A stretch of 64,000 bases of DNA from Exobacillus caeni. GTDB taxonomy: Bacteria > Bacillota > Bacilli > Bacillales > Guptibacillaceae. The position numbers were made by a program, and so were the translations under genes. The stretch spans positions 79,136 through 143,135 of the forward strand of contig NZ_SWLG01000012.1 of assembly GCF_005747095.1 (NCBI RefSeq). The letters run 5' to 3'. Shown here one piece after another: positions 34,753-44,124 of the stretch (position 1 is the first letter of the stretch; each line of letters opens with the position of its first letter). Below the pieces are notes generated by a model. That model was not told the DNA's origin, did not search any database, and was given only the letters and a program-made list of their open reading frames with translations.

Positions 34753-36518
34753 CGAAAATTGATTCCATTACTGTCGATATTATTGAAAACGCCTTAAAGA
34801 ATGTTAAAGAAGAAATGGATGTAACGTTATTTCGCTCAGCCATGTCACCTGTTATTAGGGAACAGCATGATTGCTTCCCGATGATTACTGATCCGGATGG
34901 TAAGATGGTGGTCGGAAACTTCGGTTCACATGTACCTGAGGTTATTAATCAATTTCCAGAAGGTGTTAATGAAGGGGATGTCATATTCTTGAGTGATCCA
35001 TACAGTTGCGGTGGATCTATCTCTCACATTAATGACTGGATGGTAATCATCCCAATCTTCTATCAAGAGAAGATTGTCGGCTATTCATCAATGTTTGGAC
35101 ATGTGATGGACGTGGGCGGGCCAGTTGCCTCAAGTATGCCTGTAACAGCCAAAACAATTTACGGAGAAGGCGTGCGCTTTCCTCCGGTGAAGCTTTTTGA
35201 AAAAGGCGAGTTGAACAAGGCGATCATTTCCATCATTAAAGCAAATACAAGGACTCCAATTGAGAACTACAGTGACCTGATGGCAATCGTTGCTTCCTGC
35301 CGTACAGCTGAAAAGCGCGTACAGGAGTTATGTGAACGATTTGGGGCAAAGTTTTATCTTCAGGCCCTTGATGCTTTACTAGAAAGAACTAATGTGATGA
35401 TGCGTCAGCTTATCCAGAACTTCCTGCCCGAGAAACCTGTTTCTTTTGAGGATTACATCGATGATGATGGGTTAGGAAACGGTCCTTATAAGATGAAGTT
35501 AACGATTTGGAGAGAAGGAGACAATGCTTACTTCGACTGGGAAGGAACAGATAAACAATCGCCGGGTCCGATTAACTATTACCTGAGTGATTCCATGTTC
35601 AAAATGTTTATCGGCGCATTTCTTATCTCGGTGTTCGACCCTGCGATCATGTTTAATGATGGGTTCTATGATGTTCTTCATGTCAAAACGCCTGAAGGGT
35701 GCTTGATGAGACCGAAACAGCCTGCAGCCCTCGGTTGCCGTACCCATGCTTTGAGCCGTTTGTTCGATGTGCTTAGTGGAGCGCTTTCGATTAACACACC
35801 ACAAAATAGCCCTGCAGCTGGATATGGAACAAGCCCTTACTTCATTTATTCAGGGTACGATGAAGAAGACCGATATTTCAACTTGATGGAAGTTATGTAT
35901 GGAGGATTGCCAGGACGTCCTATCGGTGATGGACTCGATGGGCATTCCTGGTGGCCGGCATTCGTTAACATTCCAACTGAATATCTAGAAACCTACTATC
36001 CGTTACGAGTGGAATACTATCAAACAGGAACAGATTCGGGCGGAGCAGGACTTCATAGGGGCGGTAACTGTAATGAAAAGCTTTATACATGTCTGGCTAA
36101 AGGATCCGTATCAATCCACGATGACCGTTCGACCATCCAACCATGGGGAATCAACGGTGGAGAACCAGGTTCCTCATCCTCAAAACTGTTGATTAAAAAA
36201 GACGGCACAAAGATTCCTTTGGCTTCCAAAGTAGACAACGTTGAGGTGGAACCGGGAGACCAAATCCTATTCATTACTGGTGGAAGCGGCGGATGGGGAG
36301 ACCCAATCGAGCGTGAACCGGAAAAAGTTCGCCAGGATGTTTCTAGAGGTCTCGTCAGCATTGACAAAGCTAAAAAGGCATACGGTGTTGTGCTCGATCC
36401 AGTCACATATGATGTTAAAGAGAAAGAAACAGTCGAGCTTCGAAACCAAATGAAAAATACCAGGGAGCCACTAACCGCTTTCAACTTTGGCAATCGTGGA
36501 GAAGTAGTGAAGATGTAA
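34749..36518 (+). CDS. Hydantoinase/oxoprolinase B subunit (HyuB type)
   Basis: Hydantoinase B-type subunit of 589 aa, partner of the A subunit. The N-terminal VRSAMSPVIREQHDC-like segment (near residue 28), the FLSDPYSCGGSISHINDW metal-site region near residue 80, and the C-terminal GGSGGWGDPIEREPE loop are typical. Length is normal for the family. It overlaps the A subunit start by four bases, consistent with a fixed complex. A stem-loop follows its stop. Confidence 0.92.
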   Translation: MTKIDSITVDIIENALKNVKEEMDVTLFRSAMSPVIREQHDCFPMITDPDGKMVVGNFGSHVPEVINQFPEGVNEGDVIFLSDPYSCGGSISHINDWMVIIPIFYQEKIVGYSSMFGHVMDVGGPVASSMPVTAKTIYGEGVRFPPVKLFEKGELNKAIISIIKANTRTPIENYSDLMAIVASCRTAEKRVQELCERFGAKFYLQALDALLERTNVMMRQLIQNFLPEKPVSFEDYIDDDGLGNGPYKMKLTIWREGDNAYFDWEGTDKQSPGPINYYLSDSMFKMFIGAFLISVFDPAIMFNDGFYDVLHVKTPEGCLMRPKQPAALGCRTHALSRLFDVLSGALSINTPQNSPAAGYGTSPYFIYSGYDEEDRYFNLMEVMYGGLPGRPIGDGLDGHSWWPAFVNIPTEYLETYYPLRVEYYQTGTDSGGAGLHRGGNCNEKLYTCLAKGSVSIHDDRSTIQPWGINGGEPGSSSSKLLIKKDGTKIPLASKVDNVEVEPGDQILFITGGSGGWGDPIEREPEKVRQDVSRGLVSIDKAKKAYGVVLDPVTYDVKEKETVELRNQMKNTREPLTAFNFGNRGEVVKM

Positions 36519-36524
36519 TAATAA

Positions 36525-36553
36525 AGGGGTGCTTGAACGAAGCACCCCTATTT
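36525..36553 (+). terminator. Stem-loop between HyuB and the enoyl-CoA hydratase
   Basis: AGGGGTGCTT and AAGCACCCCT form a perfect ten-pair stem with a five-base loop, followed by ATTTTA. With so short a T-run it may attenuate rather than end the transcript, since genes of the same pathway follow at once. Confidence 0.65.
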
Positions 36554-36569
36554 TAGGTAGGTGAAACGC

Positions 36570-37364
36570 TTGGAATATCAGACGATAAAAACAGAAGTAA
36601 TCAATAATGTAGGAAGGATTTATCTGGACAGAGCGGAAGCGGGAAATAGCGTTACACTTGAGTTTGCAAGGGAGCTCGAAAGTATTTCTAGCATTTTTAA
36701 GGAAAAGAAGGAGGTAAGAGTTGTTGTTATTGCGGGTCGTGGCAAGCACTTTTCTGTTGGAGGGGATTTGAAGGCTTTTGCTGAAAAAAGTAACATTTCT
36801 TCCCACCTACGGGAGGTCACTGTTCCTTTGCATCAAGCGATAAATAACCTTGTTACGATGAAAAAGCCTGTCGTTGCAGAGGTGAATGGTACTGTTGCAG
36901 GAGGCGGTATAGGCATTGTTTGTGCTGCTGATATTGTTGTAGCTTCTGAAAATTCTCGGTTTGTGATGGCTTATACGAAAGCAGGCCTGACACCTGATGG
37001 ATCAACAAGTTATTTTCTACCACGTCTGATCGGCCTGAAAAAGTCGCTTGAACTGGCGCTGTTGAATCGAAAGCTTACTGCAGAAGAAGCACTTCAATGG
37101 GGTATTGTAACCAGAGTCTGTCAGGAAGAACAATTATCAGAGGAGGTTCAAAAAATCGCAAATGAGCTTATCGCTGGTGCAACAGAAGCATTTGGACTAA
37201 CTAAAGAGCTCCTTTACCATTCATTTGAACATACATTATTAGAACAGATGGAAAAAGAATCTCTTCAAATTTCAGACAGGGTCTCTTCTGAAGAAGGGCA
37301 GGAAGGGATACGTGCGTTTCTAGAAAAACGAAAGCCGGATTTTTCAAACAATACTAGGACTTAG
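36570..37364 (+). CDS. Enoyl-CoA hydratase/isomerase family protein
   Basis: Crotonase-fold enzyme of 264 aa that hydrates, isomerises or cleaves acyl-CoA. The oxyanion-hole segments are GRGKHFSVGGDLKAF and GTVAGGGIGIVCAADI. The position of the usual hydratase Glu pair is occupied by KAGLTPDGSTSYFLPR, which has the isomerase-like D rather than a clear second Glu. It may hydrate an unsaturated methyl-dicarboxyl-CoA; this is inferred. I favour the TTG start at 36570, since AGGTGA lies eight bases upstream; a GTG at 36561 is inside that site. Nineteen bases separate it from the LeuC-type gene. Confidence 0.85.
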   Translation: MEYQTIKTEVINNVGRIYLDRAEAGNSVTLEFARELESISSIFKEKKEVRVVVIAGRGKHFSVGGDLKAFAEKSNISSHLREVTVPLHQAINNLVTMKKPVVAEVNGTVAGGGIGIVCAADIVVASENSRFVMAYTKAGLTPDGSTSYFLPRLIGLKKSLELALLNRKLTAEEALQWGIVTRVCQEEQLSEEVQKIANELIAGATEAFGLTKELLYHSFEHTLLEQMEKESLQISDRVSSEEGQEGIRAFLEKRKPDFSNNTRT

Positions 37365-37383
37365 TTAAGAAAGGGGATTCGGA

Positions 37384-38802
37384 ATGGGGAAAACCCTTTA
37401 TGAAAAAATATGGGACAAACATGTTGTCCATAACAATGACGACCAGCCAGCTTTACTTTATATTGACCTTCACTTGATTCATGAAGTGACTTCGCCTCAA
37501 GCTTTTTCTGGGCTTAGAGAAGCGAACAGGCCTGTCCGGCGTCCTGAATTGACGCTAGCGACAATGGATCATAGCATCCCCACCGCTTCTCGCAGTTATC
37601 CATTTCGGGATCCAACTGCCCAGCTTCAGGTTGAAACACTTGAAAAGAACTGCCGAGATTTTGGTGTCCAGCTCTATAATTTAGAAAGCGACATGCAGGG
37701 AATCGTCCACGTTATCGCCCCGGAGTTAGGGTTAACTCTACCCGGTCAAACAATGGTTTGTGGAGACAGCCATACTTCCACTCACGGCGCTTTTGGCGCT
37801 CTGGCATTTGGAATCGGGACAAGTGAAGTCGAGCATGTTCTTGCTACACAGTGCCTGAAACAATATCCATCCAAGACGTTGTCTATTATGATCAATGGGA
37901 GATTGCCTGAAGCCGTAACTTCAAAAGACTTAATTCTATCTATCATAGGAAAGTATGGAAACGATTTTGCTGCTGGCCATGTTATCGAATACCGCGGAGA
38001 AGCCATTGAAGCATTATCGATGGAAGAGCGAATGACAATCTGTAACATGTCGATCGAATTTGGCGCGAGGGCAGGATTAATTGCGCCAGACGATGTTACG
38101 TTTGATTATGTGAAAAACAAGCCTTTTGCACCAAAAGGAGAAAAGTGGGACCAGGCATTATCAGAGTGGAAGTCATTATATAGTGATGAGGATGCAAATT
38201 TTAATATCTCGATCGAATTTGATGCAACTAAAGTAGCCCCTCAGGTTACATGGGGAACAAATCCTGGATTCGTCGGGGGTATCGATGAATCTGTTCCAAA
38301 TCCCGATTCACTGTCAAAAGAAAATAAGAAGGAAGCAGAGGACGCCCTTGTCTATATGGGGCTTGAACCTGGAACCAAGATGGAAGAGATTGCGGTGGAT
38401 ACTGTTTTTATTGGTTCCTGTACGAACAGCCGAATCGAAGATTTACGAGAAGCTGCGAAAATCGTTAAAGGATACAAAGTCTTCCCAGAGATACGTGCGC
38501 TTGTTGTGCCTGGCTCGCAACAGGTGAAAAAGCAAGCGGAGCAAGAGGGGCTTGACAAGATATTTTTAGAAGCTGGATTCGAATGGCGAAATTCCGGATG
38601 CAGTATGTGCCTGGGTATGAATGAAGACATTGTAATGCCTGGTGAACGATGTGCTTCCACATCAAATCGGAATTTTGAGGGCAGGCAGGGAAGAAATGCC
38701 CGGACGCATCTTGTTAGTCCATCTATGGCAGCTGCCGCAGCGATTAAAGGGCACTTTTATGATGTGAGGAATTGGGATTTCAAGAAGGAGGTCATCCAAT
38801 GA
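37384..38802 (+). CDS. Aconitase-family hydro-lyase, large subunit (LeuC type)
   Basis: Iron-sulfur hydro-lyase large subunit of 472 aa, very close in length and motifs to Bacillus isopropylmalate dehydratase LeuC. The [4Fe-4S] ligands are C346 (GSCTNSR), C406 and C409 (GCSMC). [15 protein letters not shown] is the classical signature. No leuA or leuB is nearby; it sits instead in an amide/CoA catabolic operon. Maleate and citraconate hydratases use the same two-subunit fold, so this may be a recruited paralogue that hydrates an unsaturated dicarboxylate. A true leucine role cannot be excluded. Overlaps the small subunit by ATGA. Confidence 0.9.
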   Translation: MGKTLYEKIWDKHVVHNNDDQPALLYIDLHLIHEVTSPQAFSGLREANRPVRRPELTLATMDHSIPTASRSYPFRDPTAQLQVETLEKNCRDFGVQLYNLESDMQGIVHVIAPELGLTLPGQTMVCGDSHTSTHGAFGALAFGIGTSEVEHVLATQCLKQYPSKTLSIMINGRLPEAVTSKDLILSIIGKYGNDFAAGHVIEYRGEAIEALSMEERMTICNMSIEFGARAGLIAPDDVTFDYVKNKPFAPKGEKWDQALSEWKSLYSDEDANFNISIEFDATKVAPQVTWGTNPGFVGGIDESVPNPDSLSKENKKEAEDALVYMGLEPGTKMEEIAVDTVFIGSCTNSRIEDLREAAKIVKGYKVFPEIRALVVPGSQQVKKQAEQEGLDKIFLEAGFEWRNSGCSMCLGMNEDIVMPGERCASTSNRNFEGRQGRNARTHLVSPSMAAAAAIKGHFYDVRNWDFKKEVIQ

Positions 38803-39422
38803 AACCATTCATTGCCCATGAAGGTATCGTCGTACCACTGGACCGGCCTAACGTTGATACCGATGCGATTCTTCCCAAGCAATTTTTAAAACGTGTGGAG
38901 AAAAAAGGTTATGGAAAATATTTGTTCTTTGACTGGCGATACCATGATAATCAGGAAGAAAATCCAGAGTTTATTTTAAACAAGCATGTATATAAAAAAG
39001 CATCCATATTATTAACTCGCAAAAATTTCGGGTCAGGATCTTCAAGGGAGCATGCCCCATGGGCGTTGAAGGACTTTGGCTTCCGTGTTATTATTGCTCC
39101 TTCGTTCGCGGATATTTTTTATAACAATTGCTTTAAAAATGGCATTTTACCAATCGTCATTTCAGAAACTCTTGTAAGTGACCTTTTCGAAAACGTAAAC
39201 AGAGTGGAAGGCTACACACTAAGAGTTGATCTTGACTCGCAAACGATTGAAGGAAAGCACGGTTTCCATACTCGATTTGAAGTCGATTCTTTTCGTAAAG
39301 AAATGCTTTTAAACGGGAGGGATGAAATTAGCATGACCCTTCAAGAAGAAGAGTTAATTGAAAAATTCGAAGGAAAGCATAATGTGTATTTTCAGTTTGA
39401 TGTTCCAGAGAATAAAAATTGA
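38799..39422 (+). CDS. Aconitase-family hydro-lyase, small subunit (LeuD type)
   Basis: Swivel-domain subunit of 207 aa, partner of the LeuC-type protein. [14 protein letters not shown] and [14 protein letters not shown] are the standard LeuD motifs; the latter binds the substrate carboxylate. Start at 38799, where AAGGAGG precedes the ATG and the start overlaps the large-subunit stop. The short variable loop that sets substrate choice in the family lies around residues 30-45. It is the last gene before a strong terminator, which closes the GntR-controlled operon. Confidence 0.9.
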   Translation: MKPFIAHEGIVVPLDRPNVDTDAILPKQFLKRVEKKGYGKYLFFDWRYHDNQEENPEFILNKHVYKKASILLTRKNFGSGSSREHAPWALKDFGFRVIIAPSFADIFYNNCFKNGILPIVISETLVSDLFENVNRVEGYTLRVDLDSQTIEGKHGFHTRFEVDSFRKEMLLNGRDEISMTLQEEELIEKFEGKHNVYFQFDVPENKN

Positions 39423-39431
39423 ATCACAATA

Positions 39432-39480
39432 GGGGCGACCTTCAAAGGATACTTTATCCTTTTGGGTCAGCCCCTTTTTT
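39432..39480 (+). terminator. Terminator hairpin, dispersed repeat copy 1
   Basis: GGGGCGACC...GGGTCAGCCCC with an inner AAAGGAT/ATCCTTT stem, followed by TTTTTT. Its 43 bases are the reverse complement of 63908-63951 apart from one A, so it is also a dispersed repeat. Confidence 0.85.
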
Positions 39481-39555
39481 TCTGTCGAAACAAATGTCGA
39501 AAAAGAGGGAATTAACAAAACTTTAGTCCAAATATTTGTAATTTTAAGAATATTG

Positions 39556-39584
39556 TTGAAACTAACAAAACTATCATATATACT
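39556..39584 (+). promoter_or_regulatory. Promoter of the second catabolic operon
   Basis: -35 TTGAAA (39556-39561), 17-bp spacer, -10 TATACT (39579-39584), about 30 bp before the SDR start. TAACAAAACT occurs twice, at 39513-39522 and in the spacer at 39563-39572, 50 bp apart. These are candidate operator half-sites for the second GntR regulator. Confidence 0.7.
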
Positions 39585-39612
39585 TAGAAAAAATAAAGCA
39601 AAGGAGAAGCAT

Positions 39613-40428
39613 ATGACGCAAAGTGTTAACAGTTTACAGTTAACTTTCGAAAATAAGGTCGTCGTTGTTACAGGTGCAGGCCATGGAATCGGAAGGTCGA
39701 TCTGTAAGGAGTTTGCTAGACGCGGAGCATATGTAGCAGCTACAGATATCCTGGATGGTCCGTTGTCTGATACAAAACATGAAGTAGAAGAAGTGGTTGC
39801 TTCTGCTGGTGCATCTTCCAAAATACATACTTATACAACAGATCTTACACAGGCGGATCAGTCAGATCATTTAGTAGAACAGGTTATAAAAGATTTTCAG
39901 AAGATCGATATTCTTGTAAACGTGGCCGGAGGGGTCGTCGGGCAGGTCCATCAGCCGATTGAAAATGTAACAGACGAGCAATGGGAGAGCATTCTTAAAG
40001 TGAATCTTAACACATGCTTTTATATGGTCCGGGCCGTGGCGCCATATATGAAAGAGAAACAGTATGGCCGAATTGTAAATATTTCAAGTGGTGCCGGCAG
40101 AAGCAGCAGCCTGACAGGGATCCAGGCATATACCTCTGCAAAGGCAGGGCAGATTGGTTTTACTAGGCAGATGGCTCGTGAACTCGGAAAATATGGGATC
40201 ACTGTCAACAATGTCGCTCCAGGTTTTGTACTTTCTAATCCTTCTACACAAAAACAATGGGAAGCAATGTCACCAACAGAACAGGAGCAGTTAAAGGAAT
40301 CAATCTCTCTAAAACGGCTTGGAGAACCAGAGGATATTGCATATCCAGTCTTATTCTTTGCTTCTGACTTTGCACGGTATGTAAGTGGACAGATCATCTC
40401 CGCTGACGGAGGCTTACAACTTTTCTAG
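39613..40428 (+). CDS. SDR-family oxidoreductase
   Basis: Classical short-chain dehydrogenase of 271 aa. The coenzyme motif is VVTGAGHGIGRS, followed by NVAGG. The catalytic residues are the Ser of ISSGAGRSSS and the YTSAK tyrosine and lysine, and the C-terminal FASDFARYVSGQIISADGG is typical. It oxidises or reduces a hydroxyl group with NAD(P). The ATG at 39613 follows AAAGGAGAAG; the frame is open further upstream without a ribosome site. First gene of the second operon. Confidence 0.9.
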   Translation: MTQSVNSLQLTFENKVVVVTGAGHGIGRSICKEFARRGAYVAATDILDGPLSDTKHEVEEVVASAGASSKIHTYTTDLTQADQSDHLVEQVIKDFQKIDILVNVAGGVVGQVHQPIENVTDEQWESILKVNLNTCFYMVRAVAPYMKEKQYGRIVNISSGAGRSSSLTGIQAYTSAKAGQIGFTRQMARELGKYGITVNNVAPGFVLSNPSTQKQWEAMSPTEQEQLKESISLKRLGEPEDIAYPVLFFASDFARYVSGQIISADGGLQLF

Positions 40429-40438
40429 GAGGTACGAT

Positions 40439-41485
40439 ATGGCAATCACGATAATAGGAGCGGGCGCAATCGGCGGCGTGCTGGGTGCCTACCTTACCAG
40501 AGCAGGAGAACAAGTTGTCTTCTGTGATATCGATAAAGAACATGTCAAAACAATCAATGCGAGAGGAATAACGATCGAAGGTCCGGATGAAAGGTTTACC
40601 GCAGAAAGTGTAGCTTTTACACCTGAAGAGCTTTTACTCTATAAAAATAAATTAGAAACCGTGTTCCTATGTGTAAAGGCACATCATACAAAACAGGCGT
40701 TAGAGCCATTTCTTCCATTGCTTACATCTGAATCCCAGGTCGTCTCCTTTCAAAATGGACTTTGTGAAAGAACAATCGCTTCCTTAGTAGGTGAGGACCG
40801 GACAATCGGCTGCTTTGTTAATTTCTCGGCAGACTATCTGGGACCGGGCAGGATTTTGTACGGCGGTGTTGCGTCACTCTATCTGGGAGAGTTAAACGGA
40901 GTTTTATCAGAAAGAGTTTTACTGCTAAAAGAAAAGCTGCAATGCTGGGGACCGGCTCAGCTAACAGACAATATCTGGGGCTACTTATGGGGAAAGATGT
41001 CCTATGCCGGACTTCTGTATGCAACTGCATTGGTCGATGAAACGATGGCAGGAGTTGTTAGAAAAATGGACTTGCGAGAAACACTGTTGGAACTTTGCTC
41101 AGAGATTTTAGAAATAGCTGACCGGGAAGGCGTTGTTCCACTTGGATTCGATGATTGGGTTCCAGAGTTAGTGTATCCAAGGGAAACAAGGGATGCCGCT
41201 AAGCTCAACAGTCAGTTGGAAAAATTAGCAGAAAGAATGGCAACGAACAAGAAAACAAAAAGCGGCATCTGGCGCGACCTTGCTGTACGAAAACGCAAAA
41301 CCGAAGTCGATGAACAGCTGGTGCCGATCATTGAAACAGCAAAAAGCTATCACCTTACCATGCCGCTGACAACAAAAATGGTAGAGATGATCAAGGAAAT
41401 GGAAGAAGGAACCAGGCAAATGAGCTGGGATAACCTCTATGAGTTAAAAGAAATCTACGAATCGATGGGGAAAAAAATCTCATGA
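40439..41485 (+). CDS. Ketopantoate reductase family (PanE/ApbA) protein
   Basis: NADP-binding 2-hydroxyacid/ketoacid reductase of 348 aa, longer than typical PanE (about 300). It has an N-terminal Rossmann motif ITIIGAGAIGGVLGAYL and a C-terminal helical ApbA_C domain containing WGKMSYAGLLYAT. In a catabolic operon with an SDR it probably acts on a branched 2-keto or 2-hydroxy acid rather than in pantothenate synthesis. AGGAGGT precedes the ATG at 40439. Confidence 0.85.
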   Translation: MAITIIGAGAIGGVLGAYLTRAGEQVVFCDIDKEHVKTINARGITIEGPDERFTAESVAFTPEELLLYKNKLETVFLCVKAHHTKQALEPFLPLLTSESQVVSFQNGLCERTIASLVGEDRTIGCFVNFSADYLGPGRILYGGVASLYLGELNGVLSERVLLLKEKLQCWGPAQLTDNIWGYLWGKMSYAGLLYATALVDETMAGVVRKMDLRETLLELCSEILEIADREGVVPLGFDDWVPELVYPRETRDAAKLNSQLEKLAERMATNKKTKSGIWRDLAVRKRKTEVDEQLVPIIETAKSYHLTMPLTTKMVEMIKEMEEGTRQMSWDNLYELKEIYESMGKKIS

Positions 41486-41499
41486 GCGGGGAGACATCC

Positions 41500-42156
41500 A
41501 TGATCCTTGACCACAGGAATCTATCAGATGATGTTGCGGCCATCATTCGGAAGATGATTCTAAACGGAGAACTGAAGGCAGGAGCAAGGATCAACCAGGC
41601 CCAGCTTGCAGAAAAGTTTAAGATTTCAAGAGGACCAGTGAGAGAGGCATTACGGTCATTACAAAACGAAGGATTGATCAAGCACGAAACGAACAAGGGG
41701 ACTTTTGTTACGACACTTTCAAAGCAAGATGCTTTCGAAATCTATACGCTTCGTGCACTACTCGAAGCAGAGGCGGCTCAGCTCGCGGTTTTCAATCTGA
41801 CAGAAAAGGATTTTAGAAAGCTTGAAGAGTTGCTTGACCAATTTTATCAGATGATGGTGGAGCAAAACTTAGAAAGCCAGGCACAATGCGATATTCTTTT
41901 TCATCGGACGATCGTGGAGGCTTCCAAACATAGCAGGCTGATCAACATGCACAGGCAGCTTGACACGCAGGTTGGCGCAATGTATCTGACAGTATCCAAC
42001 AAAGTACCGGTAAGGGTCCATCAGGTTGTAGAGAACCATCAGATTTTGCTCGATGTACTTCGGACGAAAGATAAGGAGAAGATTAAAGAAATATTTTCAG
42101 AGCATTACACACAAACGTTAAAAGACTTGTCCAACATGACCCCAATAAAAGGATAA
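41500..42156 (+). CDS. GntR-family transcriptional regulator, second (FCD type)
   Basis: 218-aa GntR/FCD regulator. Winged helix with NQAQLAEKFKISRGPVREALRSLQ, then a helical FCD domain. It is not a duplicate of the regulator at 30 kb, from which it differs widely. The ATG at 41500 follows GGGGAG; an ATG at 41482 overlaps the previous stop. Placed inside the operon, 14 bp before the importer genes, it probably senses an imported compound and controls the promoter at 39556. Confidence 0.87.
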   Translation: MILDHRNLSDDVAAIIRKMILNGELKAGARINQAQLAEKFKISRGPVREALRSLQNEGLIKHETNKGTFVTTLSKQDAFEIYTLRALLEAEAAQLAVFNLTEKDFRKLEELLDQFYQMMVEQNLESQAQCDILFHRTIVEASKHSRLINMHRQLDTQVGAMYLTVSNKVPVRVHQVVENHQILLDVLRTKDKEKIKEIFSEHYTQTLKDLSNMTPIKG

Positions 42157-42170
42157 AAGGTGGTGTCATC

Positions 42171-43187
42171 ATGCTGTTAGATGTGAAAGATGTATCTCTA
42201 TCCCTTAAAAGAGAAGGGAAATACTCTAAAATTCTTGATCAGGTCTCGTTTCATGTAAACAACGGGGAAACGGTTGGAATCGTAGGCGAGTCGGGCTGTG
42301 GAAAGAGCATGACCGCATTGTCCCTCATGAGGCTGCTTCCCGATAAAGCGAAGCTAGACGGAGAGATCCGACTAGAGGACGAACTGATTTCAAGTTATTC
42401 CAACCGTAAAATGCAAAAGATTCGAGGGAACCAGGCATCGATGATTTTCCAGGATCCGCTTACTTCGCTTAATCCGCTCCACACCGTAGGTAAACAAATA
42501 GAAGAATCGTTGTTGCTCCATACCAGCTTAAGCAAACAGGAGAGAAGAAAAAGGGTTATTAAGCTTCTGAATGATGTAGGGCTTCCACGAGCAGATGAAC
42601 TGATCGATGAATACCCGCACCAGCTTTCGGGGGGGATGAGGCAGCGAATCATGATCGCAATGGCTATGGCCTGTGAGCCAAAACTATTAATCTGTGACGA
42701 GCCGACAACAGCACTCGATGTAACGGTTCAAGCACAGATACTTGAATTGATGAACGAGTTAAAAGAAAGGACCCGGATGGGAATCATCATGATCACACAT
42801 GACCTTGGTGTAGTGGCAGAGGTTTGTGACAGAGTGATCGTCATGTATGCCGGTAAAGTTGTGGAAACAGCACCTGTTGAGGAGCTGTTTGAAAATCCTA
42901 AGCATCCGTATACAAAAGGATTGATGCAGTCAATTCCGAAACTTGGAATCAGAAAGCAGATGCTTGGTTCGATTGCGGGTACGGTACCTTCTCCGGAAAA
43001 TATGCCTGCAGGATGCCGGTTTGCGGATCGTTGCAGCCAGGCCATGGATGTTTGCAAAACGAATGTCCCTCAAATGACTCAGGTCAAGAAGAACCATAAA
43101 ACAGCCTGCTGGCTGTACGAAAACAAGGGGGTGAAGAAGGATGCCGCTGCTGGAAGTGAACAACCTAAAACAGCATTTTATCTCTAA
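42171..43187 (+). CDS. Peptide-type ABC importer, ATPase (OppD/DppD-like)
   Basis: First ATPase of a peptide/nickel-type ABC importer, 338 aa. Walker [10 protein letters not shown], signature LSGGMRQR, Walker [13 protein letters not shown] and switch H in THDLGVVAE. The C-terminal oligopeptide domain with the FeS-type cysteine spacing ([14 protein letters not shown]) is present. It overlaps the second ATPase gene by 47 bp. Confidence 0.92.
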   Translation: MLLDVKDVSLSLKREGKYSKILDQVSFHVNNGETVGIVGESGCGKSMTALSLMRLLPDKAKLDGEIRLEDELISSYSNRKMQKIRGNQASMIFQDPLTSLNPLHTVGKQIEESLLLHTSLSKQERRKRVIKLLNDVGLPRADELIDEYPHQLSGGMRQRIMIAMAMACEPKLLICDEPTTALDVTVQAQILELMNELKERTRMGIIMITHDLGVVAEVCDRVIVMYAGKVVETAPVEELFENPKHPYTKGLMQSIPKLGIRKQMLGSIAGTVPSPENMPAGCRFADRCSQAMDVCKTNVPQMTQVKKNHKTACWLYENKGVKKDAAAGSEQPKTAFYL

Positions 43188-44097
43188 AAAAGGTTTCTTG
43201 AGTGAAAAGAGGGTTGTAAAAGCCGTTGACGGCGTCAGCCTGAAAGTTGAAAAAGGAAAAACCCTTGGGGTAGTTGGCGAATCTGGATGCGGGAAGTCAA
43301 GTCTTGGAAGATCGATACTACGGTTAGTACAGCCGACCGAAGGAAGTGTGAAGTTTCAGGGGAAAGAAGTGACAGATCTTAACGCTTTAGAAATGAAAAA
43401 GCTTCGCAGGGAAATGCAAATCGTTTTTCAAGACCCGTACGCTTCGCTAAACCCGAGGAGCACCATCCGTGAAATCCTTGAAGCACCACTGAAAATCCAT
43501 AATGTAGGAAATAAAAAAGAGAGAAAGAAAGTCATCGAAGAGCTAGTCGAACGTATCGGTATCAGAAAGGATCAGCTGAACAACTATCCGCACGAATTTT
43601 CCGGTGGACAGCGCCAGAGAATTGGAATCGCAAGGGCATTGGCGTTGAATCCTAAACTCATTGTCGCCGATGAACCGGTATCAGCACTTGATGTCTCAGT
43701 ACAGTCGCAGGTGTTGAACTTGATGCTAGAGTTGCAGCAGGAAATGGATTTGAGTTATCTATTCATCTCGCATGATCTCTCGGTCGTCCAGCATATCTCC
43801 GACCAGGTGGCGGTGATGTACCTTGGCAAAATCGTTGAGTTCGGCGACGTGGAACGCATTTATAATCACCCGATGCATCCGTATACGCAGGCGCTTTTAT
43901 CAGCATTGCCGATACCGGATCCTAAACAGAAACGAGAAAGGATCATTTTAGAGGGAGATCTGCCAAGCCCGATCAATCCGCCGTCAGGTTGCCCGTTCCA
44001 TACTCGGTGCCCTTTCGCGACGAAAGAATGCAAGGAAGTTGTTCCCGCACTTGAAGAAAAAACGGATAATCACTTTGCCGCATGTATTCATATTTAA
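43141..44097 (+). CDS. Peptide-type ABC importer, ATPase (OppF/DppF-like)
   Basis: Second ATPase, 318 aa. Walker [10 protein letters not shown], signature FSGGQRQR, Walker [13 protein letters not shown], and a C-terminal cysteine segment [14 protein letters not shown]. The start [13 protein letters not shown] is typical of OppF. It begins inside the OppD reading frame, so the two are tightly coupled. Confidence 0.92.
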   Translation: MPLLEVNNLKQHFISKKGFLSEKRVVKAVDGVSLKVEKGKTLGVVGESGCGKSSLGRSILRLVQPTEGSVKFQGKEVTDLNALEMKKLRREMQIVFQDPYASLNPRSTIREILEAPLKIHNVGNKKERKKVIEELVERIGIRKDQLNNYPHEFSGGQRQRIGIARALALNPKLIVADEPVSALDVSVQSQVLNLMLELQQEMDLSYLFISHDLSVVQHISDQVAVMYLGKIVEFGDVERIYNHPMHPYTQALLSALPIPDPKQKRERIILEGDLPSPINPPSGCPFHTRCPFATKECKEVVPALEEKTDNHFAACIHI

Positions 44098-44124
44098 CTT
44101 TTATTAAAAGAAAGGGGGAGTTGG

